64,000 nucleotides of DNA, from contig OZ020623.1 in NCBI GenBank assembly GCA_963971575.1, positions 17,424,980-17,488,979 on the forward strand. The letters are read 5' to 3'. Under the pieces are notes generated by a model. The model did no database searches and had not been told where the DNA came from. It was given only the letters and a program-made list of their open reading frames with translations. The position numbers were made by a program, and so were the translations under genes. This document shows positions 52,612 to 63,839 of the stretch, in pieces (position 1 is the stretch's first letter; every line of letters starts with the position of its first letter). The stretch comes from Liopterus haemorrhoidalis (lineage: Eukaryota > Arthropoda > Insecta > Coleoptera > Dytiscidae).

Positions 52612-53727
52612 TATACCTTCGATCGACATCTAAAGTCTCGACGACTATACTTATATCTGAGTAAGGCAAAAATTTGCGTGGTATCAGACAAAAAAAAAAA
52701 AAAAAAAAAACGGAAAAGTAACCGTAAAAATATTTTATTCATACTTCATTTATTATAATTTATAATAAATAAGATTCCCAACAAGCTTGTAACCTTTTCT
52801 TTTGTATTGTGTATGTCTTAATTTTCCAATATAATTTTCTAAATAATGATATGAAGCGAAGTATGTACAGATGATAGAAATGAAATGATCTAAACTAAAA
52901 TCAAACACCTTTAAAAATGCTTCTAGCTTAGAAATAGCAGAGTATATATTAAATACATCGCCTATCGCCTATATATTATTATATTAGCCTGTGCACGCTA
53001 GTTAAGCTGAAATCTCCATGTCTAATACTTACTGCCGTGGGTTTAGTCTGTCCATTGCATATGGAAAACACAATATTTTTAAATTAGACAATATTACATT
53101 CTCTAAGTGCAATATGAGTTCAAGTGAAATGTTTCTAAATGAAATATAAATTTAGTTTAATAAATAACAGGTCCACAATAAGTATGTGGTGTCTAGAGCA
53201 GAAGAAGGTAAGTTCTTTGCTTCCGGAACTATTAAGAAGTGACACGCTCGAAACGCTAACTGGTGGCCAAAATATTGTACAAAATACTGCAGTACAGTTT
53301 AAATTTATAACGTATATTTTAGTGTTGAATTTTTGTTAAAATGTCGACAGAAGTTGTGAAAAACTATAAAATCAGAACAAATTGTAGTGTTTTTCGCTGT
53401 CATATAAGAAAGGACAAAGATTTTTGTTTTTTAAAAGTTCACATACTGAACCTGCTCACGCATGCGCATGGAAATTCTGATACGAAAAAATACCAAAATG
53501 AAACTACTACATATACTGTGGAACTACATAATATTACGTTCTCTTAAAAAATGTTATGTACCTATTTTGATTTTATGCACAATGAGACAGCGGGGACGAA
53601 ACCCCCGACTTCATATAGGACCGTCGGTCAACTTGCAGTTTTTAATAAGTATTCTGTGACAGAGATTTGAAAACATTGCAAGCAGAGTAAAACAATTGAC
53701 ATGTATTTATAACTGACCGTAATTTAA
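52612..53727. other. Unannotated intron with a possible THAP-like relic
   Basis: A poly-A run lies at 52688-52710. At 53341 a plus-strand frame begins MSTEVVKNYKIRTNCSVFRC and continues IRKDKDFCFLKV; the Cys spacing is THAP-like, but the match is weak. I see nothing else to annotate. Confidence 0.3.
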
Positions 53728-53729
53728 TA

Positions 53730-54401
53730 CTCTCTCCGTCCGAAAAGTTTATATACATTTACAATTTTAATTACTTAGAATGATTTTATTTATGAAATAG
53801 TTATACAAATATCTAGTAAAACAAAGAATAATACAAAAAGTTTTAATGTAACAAGGACGTGGCTGTCTCTACAGCTTGTATGTTGTTTTTAATCATCCCT
53901 TACGATGAAGTTTTGCCTTATTAATGAAAGGAACCTTATAGGAATTCCCTCCTTTTGCTAACATGGTTGCTTCTAGACAAGTTTGCAATGTTACAAAAAC
54001 ATTATCAAGGGTTTAATGCATTAAATGCATTTTGTACGCATTCAATCAGTTCGTCAATTGTATTCGGTGAAGCTGTTATATTGCAAGGATGTATAGAATT
54101 GAAAAAGCCAAGAACCGGACTAAAATCTGGACTATTTAGCGATTGTGATTTAAGTCGATTCAACACAATTTTGATCTAAATTCGCCACTTTGTGCGGGTG
54201 TTACTTTAATTTGTCTAAAATACGCGTTTTTTTCTATGAATTACTTTTGACTTATGCAAAACTATTTGCACGCCATTTGTTTATTACTTGGCTAGCAACC
54301 ACTTATTTAGAAATAAAAACAAAAAAAGATAATATTCCTTTCGTTAATACCACATTTTTTATATACTAAGTAATGTATACCAAATTTTCGGACGGAGGAA
54401 A
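53730..54401 (-). mobile_element. Degraded Tc1-type element
   Basis: CTCTCTCCGTCCGAAAAG and the inverse TTTTCGGACGGAGGAAA are terminal, with TA on both sides (53728-53729 and 54402-54403). The minus strand keeps NSPDFSPVLGFFNSIHP, NTIDELIECVQNAFNALNP and, shifted, CFCNIANLSRS, matching the C-terminal part of DDE_3-type transposases (NSPDLNVLDLGFF-type block). The rest of the gene is deleted. Confidence 0.75.
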
Positions 54402-54403
54402 TA

Positions 54404-56169
54404 TTTATAATGCATGTAAATAATAGAACAAAATATGACTAACCAATTTTTTAGGTTGAAAATTGTCGATTTTATAAGATAACCCCACTTACGGGTTTCT
54501 GTTTCTCCGTAGGCACTATTAACCCTAGACACTATGCGCTTAATATTAAACTAATTCTGTCTGTCTGTATGCAGTATTTAACTTTCTATGAAAACATGGA
54601 AAACTATAATTCTAACTAAATTATCTAATAAAAAATTCCATAAAGATTGTTTAGTCTATATTTTCCTAATATCCTATTCTATCTGTTTGTTAATAAAATA
54701 TCTAATATATACTCTTAAGTATGAAGGACATAGAGAAGTGGCGCCATCTCTGTACAAGACAATACGATAATGCTTATGTAGCTCGTGGCCACATCTAGAA
54801 CTACATTTTAAGCAAAGTAAACTATAAAAAGTATGGAAATGTTTGAAATTGTGCAAAGTAATAGTAAAGAAGCTGCACAAAACCGACAACCAGAACTATT
54901 ACTTACAACTGAGGGCTTTGCCTGACGAATGCATGTGAAAATAAAAAAAAAAGATTATGTATTAGACACAACATCTAGAAATATTCTCACAATGAAATTA
55001 TTGTTTCATGAAATATATAGAAAGCAAGTACACGTATACGTTCCCACAATATTAAGAGTAATAGCTAAAGTCTCTAGATAAAAAATAGCGCAAACTGTTG
55101 TTGTAAAATTTGTAGGTGAAGCCGGGGCATAACGGGCTGCCCTCTTTTTGCCTGTTAAAGCATGCCACCATGTTTGGGTGCATTCTAATCACGTTCAGTA
55201 CTTCGCTAGTGTCTTCCGAGAATGGTTGTACGAATGAGAGCTGGCGTTTACATTTTGTAAATTGGTAAAACGTGTTTTTTGCTGTGTTGATATATTTTTC
55301 ACACATATCCCGACGTTGATTGCTCCAGTGCAGAGCATGTGGTAAGTGGACACATTGTTCTTGTGCTGGGGAAGATGATAACGATGAGGAATGCACTCAC
55401 GGGTGTTCATTCTGCGCCAGATTTTAGCTGATTGCCCATTATACCCCGCCCGTACTCATTCTGCCCCAACACCGGAGCAAAATGAGCACAAGGAAGCTTT
55501 TTTATATATCGTCATAACTTTTATTTTTGTATTTCTCTAAGTTTTTTTACTGTCAGCAAAATTTCTAAAAATATGTTACGTAATGTAATGCAAAACATAA
55601 AATAAAGTACTATTTTTATAAGTTTGTAACGTTGATATCTCCGTTATTAAAAAAAATTCATTATAAACATGATTAGTTTTTATAAAGACAAAAAAAAATC
55701 GTTGTTCCAATGGTCTAACAATATACAGGTATTCCATTTAAAAAAAAAAATGTTTATTTTCAAAATATCTGGTCAACGAAACATCTAAAAATATTTTTGT
55801 TATGATATTTCCTATGTAAAATACTCGAACTTTGTTCGTTTAACCGAATCTCTATCTATAATATTAAGAAAGATAGCAATGGTGAGCCACTTGCCTGGGA
55901 CACCTATATAAGGAGCAGAGAAGGTAAGTTCTCTGTTTCTAAACCGGGGGCCGTAGATATGAAAGCCACAAGGTCGGTGTGACGTTTCGATTATTACAAT
56001 ATATCAATATACCCGCTCCCCGTGAGAACTTGCATGTTTCAGCCTTCCACTGCCCTAAAAATTTGGTGCTGTTCATATAAATACAATTCATACAAATGTG
56101 CAATAAATAAGCATCCCAATTTTCATGAAACTTTTCATTGTGAGAACATACATAACTACAAATAATTAC
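54404..56169. other. Long unannotated PHKB intron segment
   Basis: No exon was found. GCCGGGGCATAACGGGC at 55121 and GCCCATTATACCCCG at 55433 form a short inverted pair, and TCCGGGGCATAACGGG also occurs at 49074. The sequence between the pair has a 114-residue open frame that I could not recognise. Confidence 0.3.
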
Positions 56170-56430
56170 CTGAAATGCCGAATATCTTCCACCTTTACGA
56201 GGTCTATTATATGAAGGTAAATACCGCCTAATCGGGTCCAGTTCGTTGATATGAAGTAGACCGGCCGTTAGCAGTTGTTCGAGAACAAACATTGCTTGGT
56301 TCCAGAGGTAAAGTCCATGCTCAGGCATCGGTCTACGTTGGACTGTATGGGGATCGTTTCGCTCTTGCTCGAGGAGTTCCTCAGGGATATAATAGTACAT
56401 TGGGATTACCGGATCACCATGGGCGTCAAT
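56170..56430 (-). CDS. PHKB: PHKB exon, end of glucoamylase-like domain
   Basis: The exon has 87 codons and is phase 0 at both ends, with acceptor TCTGTAG and donor GTAATT. It encodes IDAHGDPVIPMYYYIPEELL, then a charged stretch, then GLYLWNQAMFVLEQLLTAGL and HINELDPIRRYLPSYNRPRK, ending YSAFQ. The P-YYY-P block and the LWNQA-F-L-LL-GL helix followed by LDP-RRY match the position just before the regulatory domain in the phosphorylase kinase beta family. The downstream intron of 6.8 kb is the second longest and contains a mariner remnant, a hAT MITE and an element with a THAP fragment. Confidence 0.94.
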
Positions 56431-56460
56431 CTACAGAACAGAGTCGATTTAAAGTTTTAA

Positions 56461-56545
56461 ATACAGGTGAGGCAACACTTATCTTCACCTCGATTATTTC
56501 CTTGATAAATAAAGTTATAAAAATATTATTCAAATAAAACTTATT
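56461..56545. repeat. Dispersed repeat, inverse of 24985-25098
   Basis: ACAGGTGAGGCAACACTTA and GATTATTTCCTTGATAAATA at the left side of the PHKB exon match the inverse of 25000-25095. The right part trails off at TTCAAATAAAAC. Confidence 0.6.
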
Positions 56546-56835
56546 CGGGGTATGAGGGTCTATAGTGGTATCGAACATTTTTTTTTATTTGTTGTGCATG
56601 AGACGCGGGCGTTAAAATATTTTTCAAATTAAACTATACTTCATTTTTTTAAAGAATGGAGTGTGGGCAAGACAGGAGCTATTTCGATCTTGTTTTTAAT
56701 TGGATAAGGACGTGAAAAAGTTTACACTATAGAAAAATAGTTTTCTGTCTCAACTTATTCTATATGTCTCTGTCATTTTAATCCAAATTTTTAAACATAG
56801 GCGTACAAACTAAGTTTACAGTGAATATATTACTA

Positions 56836-57366
56836 TAGTCGGATCGCTGATAGGTGACTGTTACATGTATGTATCAAGTAGTGCATTCATATAATAATCT
56901 AGTTACCATTTTTCAGCGATTTTAAAAATGTTTTTTGTTATTTGTCTTAACTGTCAGTGTCTGGTAATAAATATTAATTAAAATATGGCTTGCGGCCAAT
57001 TATTAAATTCACAAACTTTAATTTTAAATCTGCTGGAATAAACAACAAATTATAATCCATTTTACGTATGAGTACAAATTTTTCCTTATTTATAATTATA
57101 ACCTTAAAATTAATAATTTAGTTTGTTTGAGTACTGCTGTGAATTTATTTTCGCGCTCTAATTAGTAAAGATATCTACGAATCATGCTGTTTCTTTCTAA
57201 TGCTTTGTTTCTTATTCAAATAATTTTGAAGGTTAGTTGTCAACTTGAGTTGATAATACGTTACTATGGGTATGCAAATAATTATAATGATATAGACAGA
57301 GACAGCATATAGTATTGAATATCGATACTTGTAGCAACGAACAGTCACTTATCAGCAATCCGACTA
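56836..57366 (+). mobile_element. Non-autonomous derivative of the IS630-type element at 878
   Basis: TAGTCGGATCGCTGATAGGT and its inverse at 57366 are flanked by TA (56834-56835 and 57367-57368). The left 200 bases match the inverse of 1950-2142 and the right 300 match the inverse of 878-1320. The middle 700 bases containing the transposase pieces have been lost. Confidence 0.85.
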
Positions 57367-57678
57367 TACCTATTATTTCTAATAAGTAAAACGGAGGTAT
57401 ATGTTTATGTATATGTTTTAATAATGTTAGAATATAAAAGCCAGTGAATAAATAGATTTTAAATTAATTTAGAATATATATATTAAGAGAAATATTTTAA
57501 AATGAAGTCGTCTGAAAATGAATTAATGTACGTACGCCTCTGGTACCAAACACAACAATTGTTTTGCTGTCAACTGTCATATTCTTTGCTGTCAACGAGC
57601 GCCATATTCATAATTTGTGTTGCCGTTATATGTATTAACGTCCGTGTACGTATGTGTTATAGTGTCGATTAATACAAT

Positions 57679-58335
57679 GTTCCATTACTCGACGAAAGTA
57701 ACCGCGGTTGAAGTTTCCCGTTCCGAAAGTGTACGACATTAACCTTTTCAGGAAAATTGTTAAGTTTCGGAACGCGGTTACTGAAAATTTTGGTTACTTT
57801 TTTGTAACCAAACTAACCGTAGAAATATCGCGGTTAGTGTGGTTATTTCCTCCCACTACAAACTTCAGATCTAATGTAAACTACAAAAGGCGGGAATTTC
57901 AAAACAATTACAATAAGGCGAGAGTTAAGTGGAGGGAATTAATCGTTTCTTTATAGTGCAAGTAGTAAATTATAATATTATTTTACTATAGTCTATAATT
58001 AAAACAGTAAGAAGGAGTGTAAGTAACTGATTTTTAGTAATATTGATCGATGTCGTGAAAAATAATATCGCGAAAAATCATATATGTTCTTATATAATGT
58101 GCCATTGTAAACAAGTACTAATAAAACAAATATTTTTATTAATAAGTTTGTAAGAGAATATCTATAACCTATAACGTCCATAAAATGACAGTTCAGTTGT
58201 CTGTTTTATCAACTGTGAAGTGTGACTGCCGTTCCGTAACTTAAACTCGTTTTCAGGTAACCACTGGGTAACCACAACTTACCACGACTTTACCGTAACC
58301 GCGACCGCGGTAGTTAGGTGTGCAGTTACGGAACA
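57679..58335. mobile_element. Inverted-repeat element rich in GTAACCGCGGT motifs
   Basis: TGTTCCATTACTCG at the left and TGCAGTTACGGAACA at the right pair imperfectly. The subterminal regions contain GTAACCGCGGTT, GCGGTTACTG, GTAACCGCGACC and GGTAACCACTGG motifs. The flanking TAATACAA and TAGTATAA agree only partly. Confidence 0.5.
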
Positions 58336-58396
58336 TAGTATAAATATAAACTTGAAGTGAAAAAAAATCCATTGATGATTCGAGCTGATTTCTAAT

Positions 58397-58959
58397 CAAA
58401 GATGGGCGTCTACGCGTAAACTTGAATTTTTTACGTCTACGTGTAAATTTACCGTAGACAGCGTAGAGAAGTGTAGACTGTGTAGACACGTAGAATCTAG
58501 CGTAGAATAATGAAAAATGAGGTTATGTAACGTGTAAAAAAATAAAATACCGCCAGTTTTAAGCAGACGAGCCAGTATAGAACTCAAATTTAATATTTTT
58601 AACAGCTTCCTGATTAAAACAACTAGTAACTTTTAATTTTAATTTTTTAATCTTTAGTAGTTCATACAGACAGAAACCAAGTAATTTATATTGTCCATAA
58701 CAACATACGATTTGTGAGATAACATTTTTGGAAACAATATATGTAATTAGAATTACATAAAATTGAAATAAACATAAACATTAAAGTAAACTATTTAAAC
58801 TATTACCATTCTATTATTTCAAATATTACATTTTAACGTACTGCGCATGTACAGTTTACATTCTACATTCGACACGTAAACAAAAGCATATTCTACTTGA
58901 CATGTTTACGCGTAAAATCTACATTAGTCTACATCATGTATTCTACGCGCCCATCACTG
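58397..58959. mobile_element. hAT-type MITE with perfect 8-bp duplication
   Basis: CAAAGATGGGCGTCTACGCG and the inverse CGCGCCCATCACTG are ends, and TTTCTAAT flanks at 58389-58396 and 58960-58967. Several GTGTAGA and TACGCGTAAA motifs are near both ends. No coding capacity. Confidence 0.88.
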
Positions 58960-59212
58960 TTTCTAATATTATTTTATATATTTTTCTTAATTATTTTTTA
59001 TAAGTTTTGTATAAATAATAAATTTGAATTATATTTTCAATTGTCATATTATTTTTTATATGTGACAGGTTTGTATAAATAACATATTTTAATTAAATTT
59101 TAAATTATTTGAAAATAAGAAAATAGAATTATTGAACATATTTTTAATTAATTTTAATTATTTAACTGTTCATTTATCTATATTTTACAATTTACTTAGA
59201 AATTAAGAATGA

Positions 59213-59514
59213 TATAAGCTGTTCACTTTTGTAAGAACACACTAAATCTGGTTATTTTGGTTACTTTTATAGTGTATTACTGACTTTAAATGTCAATTAA
59301 AAATATTCTTTACGCTGTAAAACCGACTTTAGGTTGATAAGGTTATGATCATTATAATTAAGATATCATTTTTCATTATGACATATGTCAAATGGAGCGA
59401 CATTTTAAAAAAGTGACATTTTTTAATACCAACATGACATACAGCTTCAAAGGTGCAAACTATTGAAAACAAAATTTCCTGTTAGTTTGTTCTTACAAAA
59501 GTGAACTGCTTATA
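59213..59514. mobile_element. Family A MITE (A3)
   Basis: TATAAGCTGTTCACTTTTG and CAAAAGTGAACTGCTTATA are its ends, and the interior is nearly identical to A2 and A4. It abuts the TTA-flanked MITE at 59518. Confidence 0.8.
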
Positions 59515-59517
59515 TTA

Positions 59518-59994
59518 TCTGTCTCATTTTGTAATACGAAACTAACAGGAAAACTTCATTTTTTATGTTGTATATTTAAAATATCATCTTAGGGTGGTAA
59601 TTCTGAAGTAACACCTTTCAAAATATTTGACAATTCATAATTGACATTAAATTACGTATATGTCAACTTACTAACACAAATTGTATAAAACACAAATTGA
59701 CAAGTATTTGAAATATATTTTATACAACCAGAACAGAAATTATGAATAAGCGAAATAAGATGAAATAAATATTTGTATATAATTCAAAATATTAGACATG
59801 TCAATCACAAATTTGACATGTCAATTTGGTATCTGACATGTAGTTTTTGAGTGAATATAACCTCAGTATAATGAAACTTGATCAAAAATGTAAAAGCCAG
59901 ATTTACAAGTTTACATGGTTTCAAAAAAGTCTATTTACACCACAACAGTCACCAAAGTAACCAGATTTAGTTTCGTATTACAAATTGAGACAGA
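59518..59994. mobile_element. Harbinger-like MITE with TTA target
   Basis: TCTGTCTCATTTTGTAATAC and the inverse of TCTGTCTCAATTTGTAATAC are terminal, with TTA at 59515-59517 and 59995-59997. Just inside, GAAACTAAATCTGGTTACT resembles the ACTAGATCTGGTTATTTTGG of family A, suggesting related ends. It lies between A3 and A4. Confidence 0.7.
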
Positions 59995-60012
59995 TTATAG
60001 CAATTTTATGCA

Positions 60013-60314
60013 TATAAGCTGTTCACTTTTGTAAGAACACACTAGATCTGGTTATTTTGGTTACTTTTATGGTGTGTTACTGACTTTAAATATCAATTAA
60101 AAATATTCCTTAGGCTGCAAAACCGACTTTAGGTTGATAAGGTTATGATCATTGTAATTAAGATATCATTTTTCATTATGACATATGTCAAATGGATCGA
60201 CATTTAAAAAAAGTGACATTTTTTAATACCAACATGACATACAGTTTTAAAGGTGCAAACTAATGAAAACAAAATTCCCTCTTAGTTTGTTCTTACAAAA
60301 GTGAACTGCTTATA
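60013..60314. mobile_element. Family A MITE (A4)
   Basis: TATAAGCTGTTCACTTTTG and AAAGTGAACTGCTTATA are its ends. It has the same orientation as A3, so two nearly identical 300-base copies flank the 480-base MITE between them. Confidence 0.8.
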
Positions 60315-60684
60315 TAAATTATATATTTTTATTATATTAACACATTAATTTTGAAACGTCAAATTTGAATTTACCGCAAAATTTATTTACTTACTTACTA
60401 CTTCGTTCTTGAAAAAAATAGAGCATAGATATATTTTTTCTTACGTATCTGTATCTGTATCTAGATAGTTTTTTAAATGTATTTATTACAACACTGGTGT
60501 ACATGTCTTTGGGAATAAGTTTGATAACTAAATATTTCTGTCAGGTATTACATAACGCTCAGGAATTAACGATCGCACTGTACGATTAATACGAATCCCA
60601 TTTCCGTTTCTCGAAATTTAAAAAAGCCAGAAATTTATAATTTTATGTTAGTGTGATACATAATTGTAAAAATCGTGTTCATAC
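60315..60684. other. PHKB intron 2, unannotated
   Basis: No mobile element or exon was recognised between A4 and the PHKB donor. Confidence 0.3.
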
Positions 60685-61005
60685 CTGCATTCTCGCTTTA
60701 AGTAGTTCCTGATATTCCTTAACCTGTTCAGGCAGTGATTTAAATACGCCATCTATTATCATAAAGATGTAAAACAAAGGCCATTCGCATTCGACATTTT
60801 CAAATTCCTTGATCTCGCCGGTCTTGTAATAACGGCGTTCCGGGTCTTCTATGACACATCCAAAACCATCACGGCCATAACGCTTAAAACCATGTTGTCC
60901 TTTGAGTTTTTTAACCACATTATTTTTTGTTTCACTATAAAGCACTTCTTCATGGGTGGAGAAACATGGGAAGGATATTGTTGATAATAAAGCAGCATCT
61001 ACACC
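60685..61005 (-). CDS. PHKB: PHKB exon, glucoamylase-like domain
   Basis: This exon has 107 codons and is phase 0 at both ends (TTTTTTAG acceptor above base 61005, GTATGA donor below 60685). It begins GVDAALLSTISFPCFSTHEE and contains KLKGQHGFKRYGRDGFGCV, EDPERRYY and CEWPLFYIFMIIDGVF, ending EYQELLKARMQ. The DAALL-S-SFP start, the GFKRY-RDG block and the IDGVF segment with the following QVKEYQ stretch are conserved blocks of the beta subunit. The downstream intron is 4.25 kb and carries two family A MITEs, a TTA-flanked MITE and hAT and IR elements. Confidence 0.94.
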
Positions 61006-61971
61006 CTAAAAAAATATACAGGTACAACTCTATACACGCAGTTTCGTCCGTAGGAGAAACAGCGTAAACCGAACTGGCGTAAAATGAACCTAACTTATAG
61101 TGAGGGTATAGGGTTAGGTTTCAAGTAAATAAACAATAAACATAAAAGCTATTTTATTTGACTTAGGGTCGCTTTTAAAATCGTTGGATAAAGCTCAGAT
61201 AACGTTATTCCCGGTATAAAGTCATAAAATCGCTTTTACAATGCTCGGATAAAGCTCGGATATGATAAACATGGGAATAAACACCAGAATATCTTATCTG
61301 ACCAACGACACGTCAGATAAAGGGCAGTATAAGTTATTCCCTTGCTCTGATTGGCGAATAAGTATTTGTTACCCAGCAACGGTAAAAAAATTAAATTGAC
61401 GTGATAAATGTCATATTATAACGTTTTATTTGAATTTTTATTACAGTTATATAATTGTGGTTGCAGCAGCGTAGTGATAAGCTCACTTGTTTTGAAACAC
61501 CCGGGTGACACTGGCATGTAATGACCTTGGCTCGAGTTTTAGTGTTCTGGTATATTGGTAGATGGCGACAGAGTGCAAAATAAATTACGAATATACCCGA
61601 CTTCGAACGATCAGAAGCGTCGTGTTCTAGCTGTAGATCAGCCGCCATTAGCTGTCAAACACATGAAAGTTGGTGTTGAAGTAATACACATGTAAGTTTG
61701 TTAATTTTCAAATACGTGGTTCAAATAATGGAATTTTATTTCCAATTTTGGTCATCTTATACTATATTTGATACATACATTGTACATCTCGGGAAGACGG
61801 ACAAAAATTGATTTTTTGCGGATATTGTCTTATAATGATCTGAAATGTGTAGAAACCAAATATGAGGCCGAAAAAATAAAAAAACAGGTATAGCCTCCAA
61901 TTTTATTAATACAGTTTTTGTAATTATAATGTTGTGTTTAAAATAATATTTAATGTTGTGTATAATTTTGT
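61006..61971. other. PHKB intron 1, with short local repeats
   Basis: A fragment similar to 10281-10330 lies at 61019-61070. At 61150-61260 the motif TCGCTTTTAAAATCGTTGGA, TAAAGCTCAGATAACG recurs as ATCGCTTTTACAATGCTCGG, TAAAGCTCGGATATG. At 61455-61545 there is a weak tRNA-like pair (GTAGTGATAAGC and GGCTCGAGTTTTA), possibly a SINE. Confidence 0.35.
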
Positions 61972-62358
61972 GCGGAACTAGATTTTGCAATCTAGTTACT
62001 TTCATCGTTTAAATAGTGCTTTTCGGCCGTTTTGTTTAAGCTTTGTAAATCATACTTACAATAAACATTTTTTGGTTAAGGTTAATTCATTTTAAAATGT
62101 AATTTTCTTTATATTTAGATTTTTTGTGTCATTCTTGATACAAATTTCCCATTTACTTATTTTTTGTCATTGAAATATGTAAAAAAAAAAATTTAATTTT
62201 GACATATGTCATTCGTTTCCATGGTTTCATTGTTGGAATTTTAAATTTTGACATTCCAACGTGAAAAATTAAATAACCCAAGCAAGGTCCCTTCTCGTGA
62301 CAACCTAAAAGAACTAAATTCCCATTTAGTTCCGCCTAACCGTTTGGAACAGACTCTA
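61972..62358. mobile_element. Family B MITE (B6), left end truncated
   Basis: GCGGAACTAGATTTTGCAAT at the left (the outer TCTGTTCCAAACGGTTAA is missing) and AGTTCCGCCTAACCGTTTGG at the right. The interior is about 90 percent identical to B7 by eye. Confidence 0.75.
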
Positions 62359-62767
62359 CAGTCTGTTCCAAACGGTTAAGCGGAACTAGATTTTGCAATC
62401 TAGTTACTTTCATCGTTTAAATCGTGCCTTTCGGCCGTTTTGTTTAAGCTTTGTAAATCATACTTACAATAAACATTTTTTGGTTAAGGTTAATATCATT
62501 TTAAAATGTCATTTTCTTTATATTTTGATTTTTTGTGTCATTCTTAATACAAATTTCCCATTTATTTATTTTTTTGTCATTAAAATATGTCAAAATTAAA
62601 TATTTTTTTTAGATATGTCATTCGTTTCCATGGTTTCATTGTTGGAATTTTAAATTTTGACATCCCAACGTGAAAAATGAAATAAACCAAGCAAGGTCCC
62701 TTCTCGTGACAACCTAAAAGAACTAAATCCCCATTTAGTTCCGCTTAACCATTTGGAACAGACTGTA
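62358..62767. mobile_element. Family B MITE (B7), full length
   Basis: ACAGTCTGTTCCAAACGGTT and the inverse AACCATTTGGAACAGACTGT are terminal. It sits directly next to B6 in the same orientation, a head-to-tail pair. Confidence 0.82.
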
Positions 62768-63839
62768 TATGTTATATTAATGTATATGGATTATTAAATA
62801 TATATGTATTTCTTTGTTAATTGTAAAACTTTTGATAATATAAATAATAAAATATATTTAATACAATAATAATGGTAATTATGAACGTAAATCAGATAGT
62901 AAAATTGAAATTTGGCGGTTGTTGTTGTTTAGTTCATTGGTACATTCCTAGAGAGAACGTACTAATTTTTTTTGCTGCCAGTGTCCGTTCTTAATATATT
63001 GTGTTTTGTGTTTTGAAAGTGTCGAATCATGAGATCGAATTAGTGTCGGAAAAAGATAAAAAAAAAAAAACTTGACTGTTGCAACCATAGGTTCTTATTC
63101 TTTACAATGAGTGCCTGTATCTCTGAATTAATTTTCGGAAATATGGGGCACGCTTCACAGGGCACGGTGGTCTCGGCTACTGTAAAAAGTTGGGAAATAT
63201 TTTGGGTGATTAAAATTTCCACAAAACTTTTCCGAAATTTTCCACCCTTGGGCCAACGAGAGCCGCATACCTTTTTTTATAGGGGCTTTATGGCACAAAC
63301 TTTAATTGTTTTCATCGGCATGCTGCATGAAAACGCGGAAAATCATATTTTTTTTATTACAAGATCACGTGACAGTTTGTGATATTTGGGACCCTGCGAA
63401 TCGCATGCCTATAATTTTCAAGACTTTAAATTTGTTTTAACTTTCTTTTGATAAAAGGGCAAGCATTATTAAATCAGAGAAAAACACAAAATTTTCTGCA
63501 AGTGGAAATGTAATTTTCCATATAACCGGAACGCGTGACAGAACGTTGTCACAGGGTAAATATTCTCTCATCCAAAAGGCATGCTGTATGAAATCGGAGA
63601 CCATAAATTGTCATGAACTCCCGGTCTATTATGATTTTTTGTTGTTAGAGTAAACCGTTATGGTCCATTTTACGTGAACAAACCTGTTATTGGCCGGTCA
63701 TTCTGAACACAACCCGCTATTCGGTCATTGGCCGTAACATATAATTAAGTTGGATTTTATTTTGTTCATTTGTCATTGTACAAACTTCATTAAAAAACTG
63801 AATTGTACAAACTTATTGAAAAATTTATAATCTAAGTAC
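62768..63839. other. PHKB first intron in window, unannotated
   Basis: No exon. A repeat shared with 4846-4965 lies at 63093-63190. The rest is non-coding with several short hairpins. Confidence 0.3.
63093..63190 (+). repeat. Dispersed repeat, copy 2 of 2 (same strand)
   Basis: TATCTCTGAATTAATTTTCG, GGGGCACGCTTCACAGGGCA and GGTCTCGGCTACTGTAAAA match 4846-4965 in order. Confidence 0.5.

Noticed and set aside
55052..55396. 114-codon open frame on the minus strand
   Set aside because: No domain or splice structure fits, and another frame in the same place is equally open. Kept only as unannotated intron.
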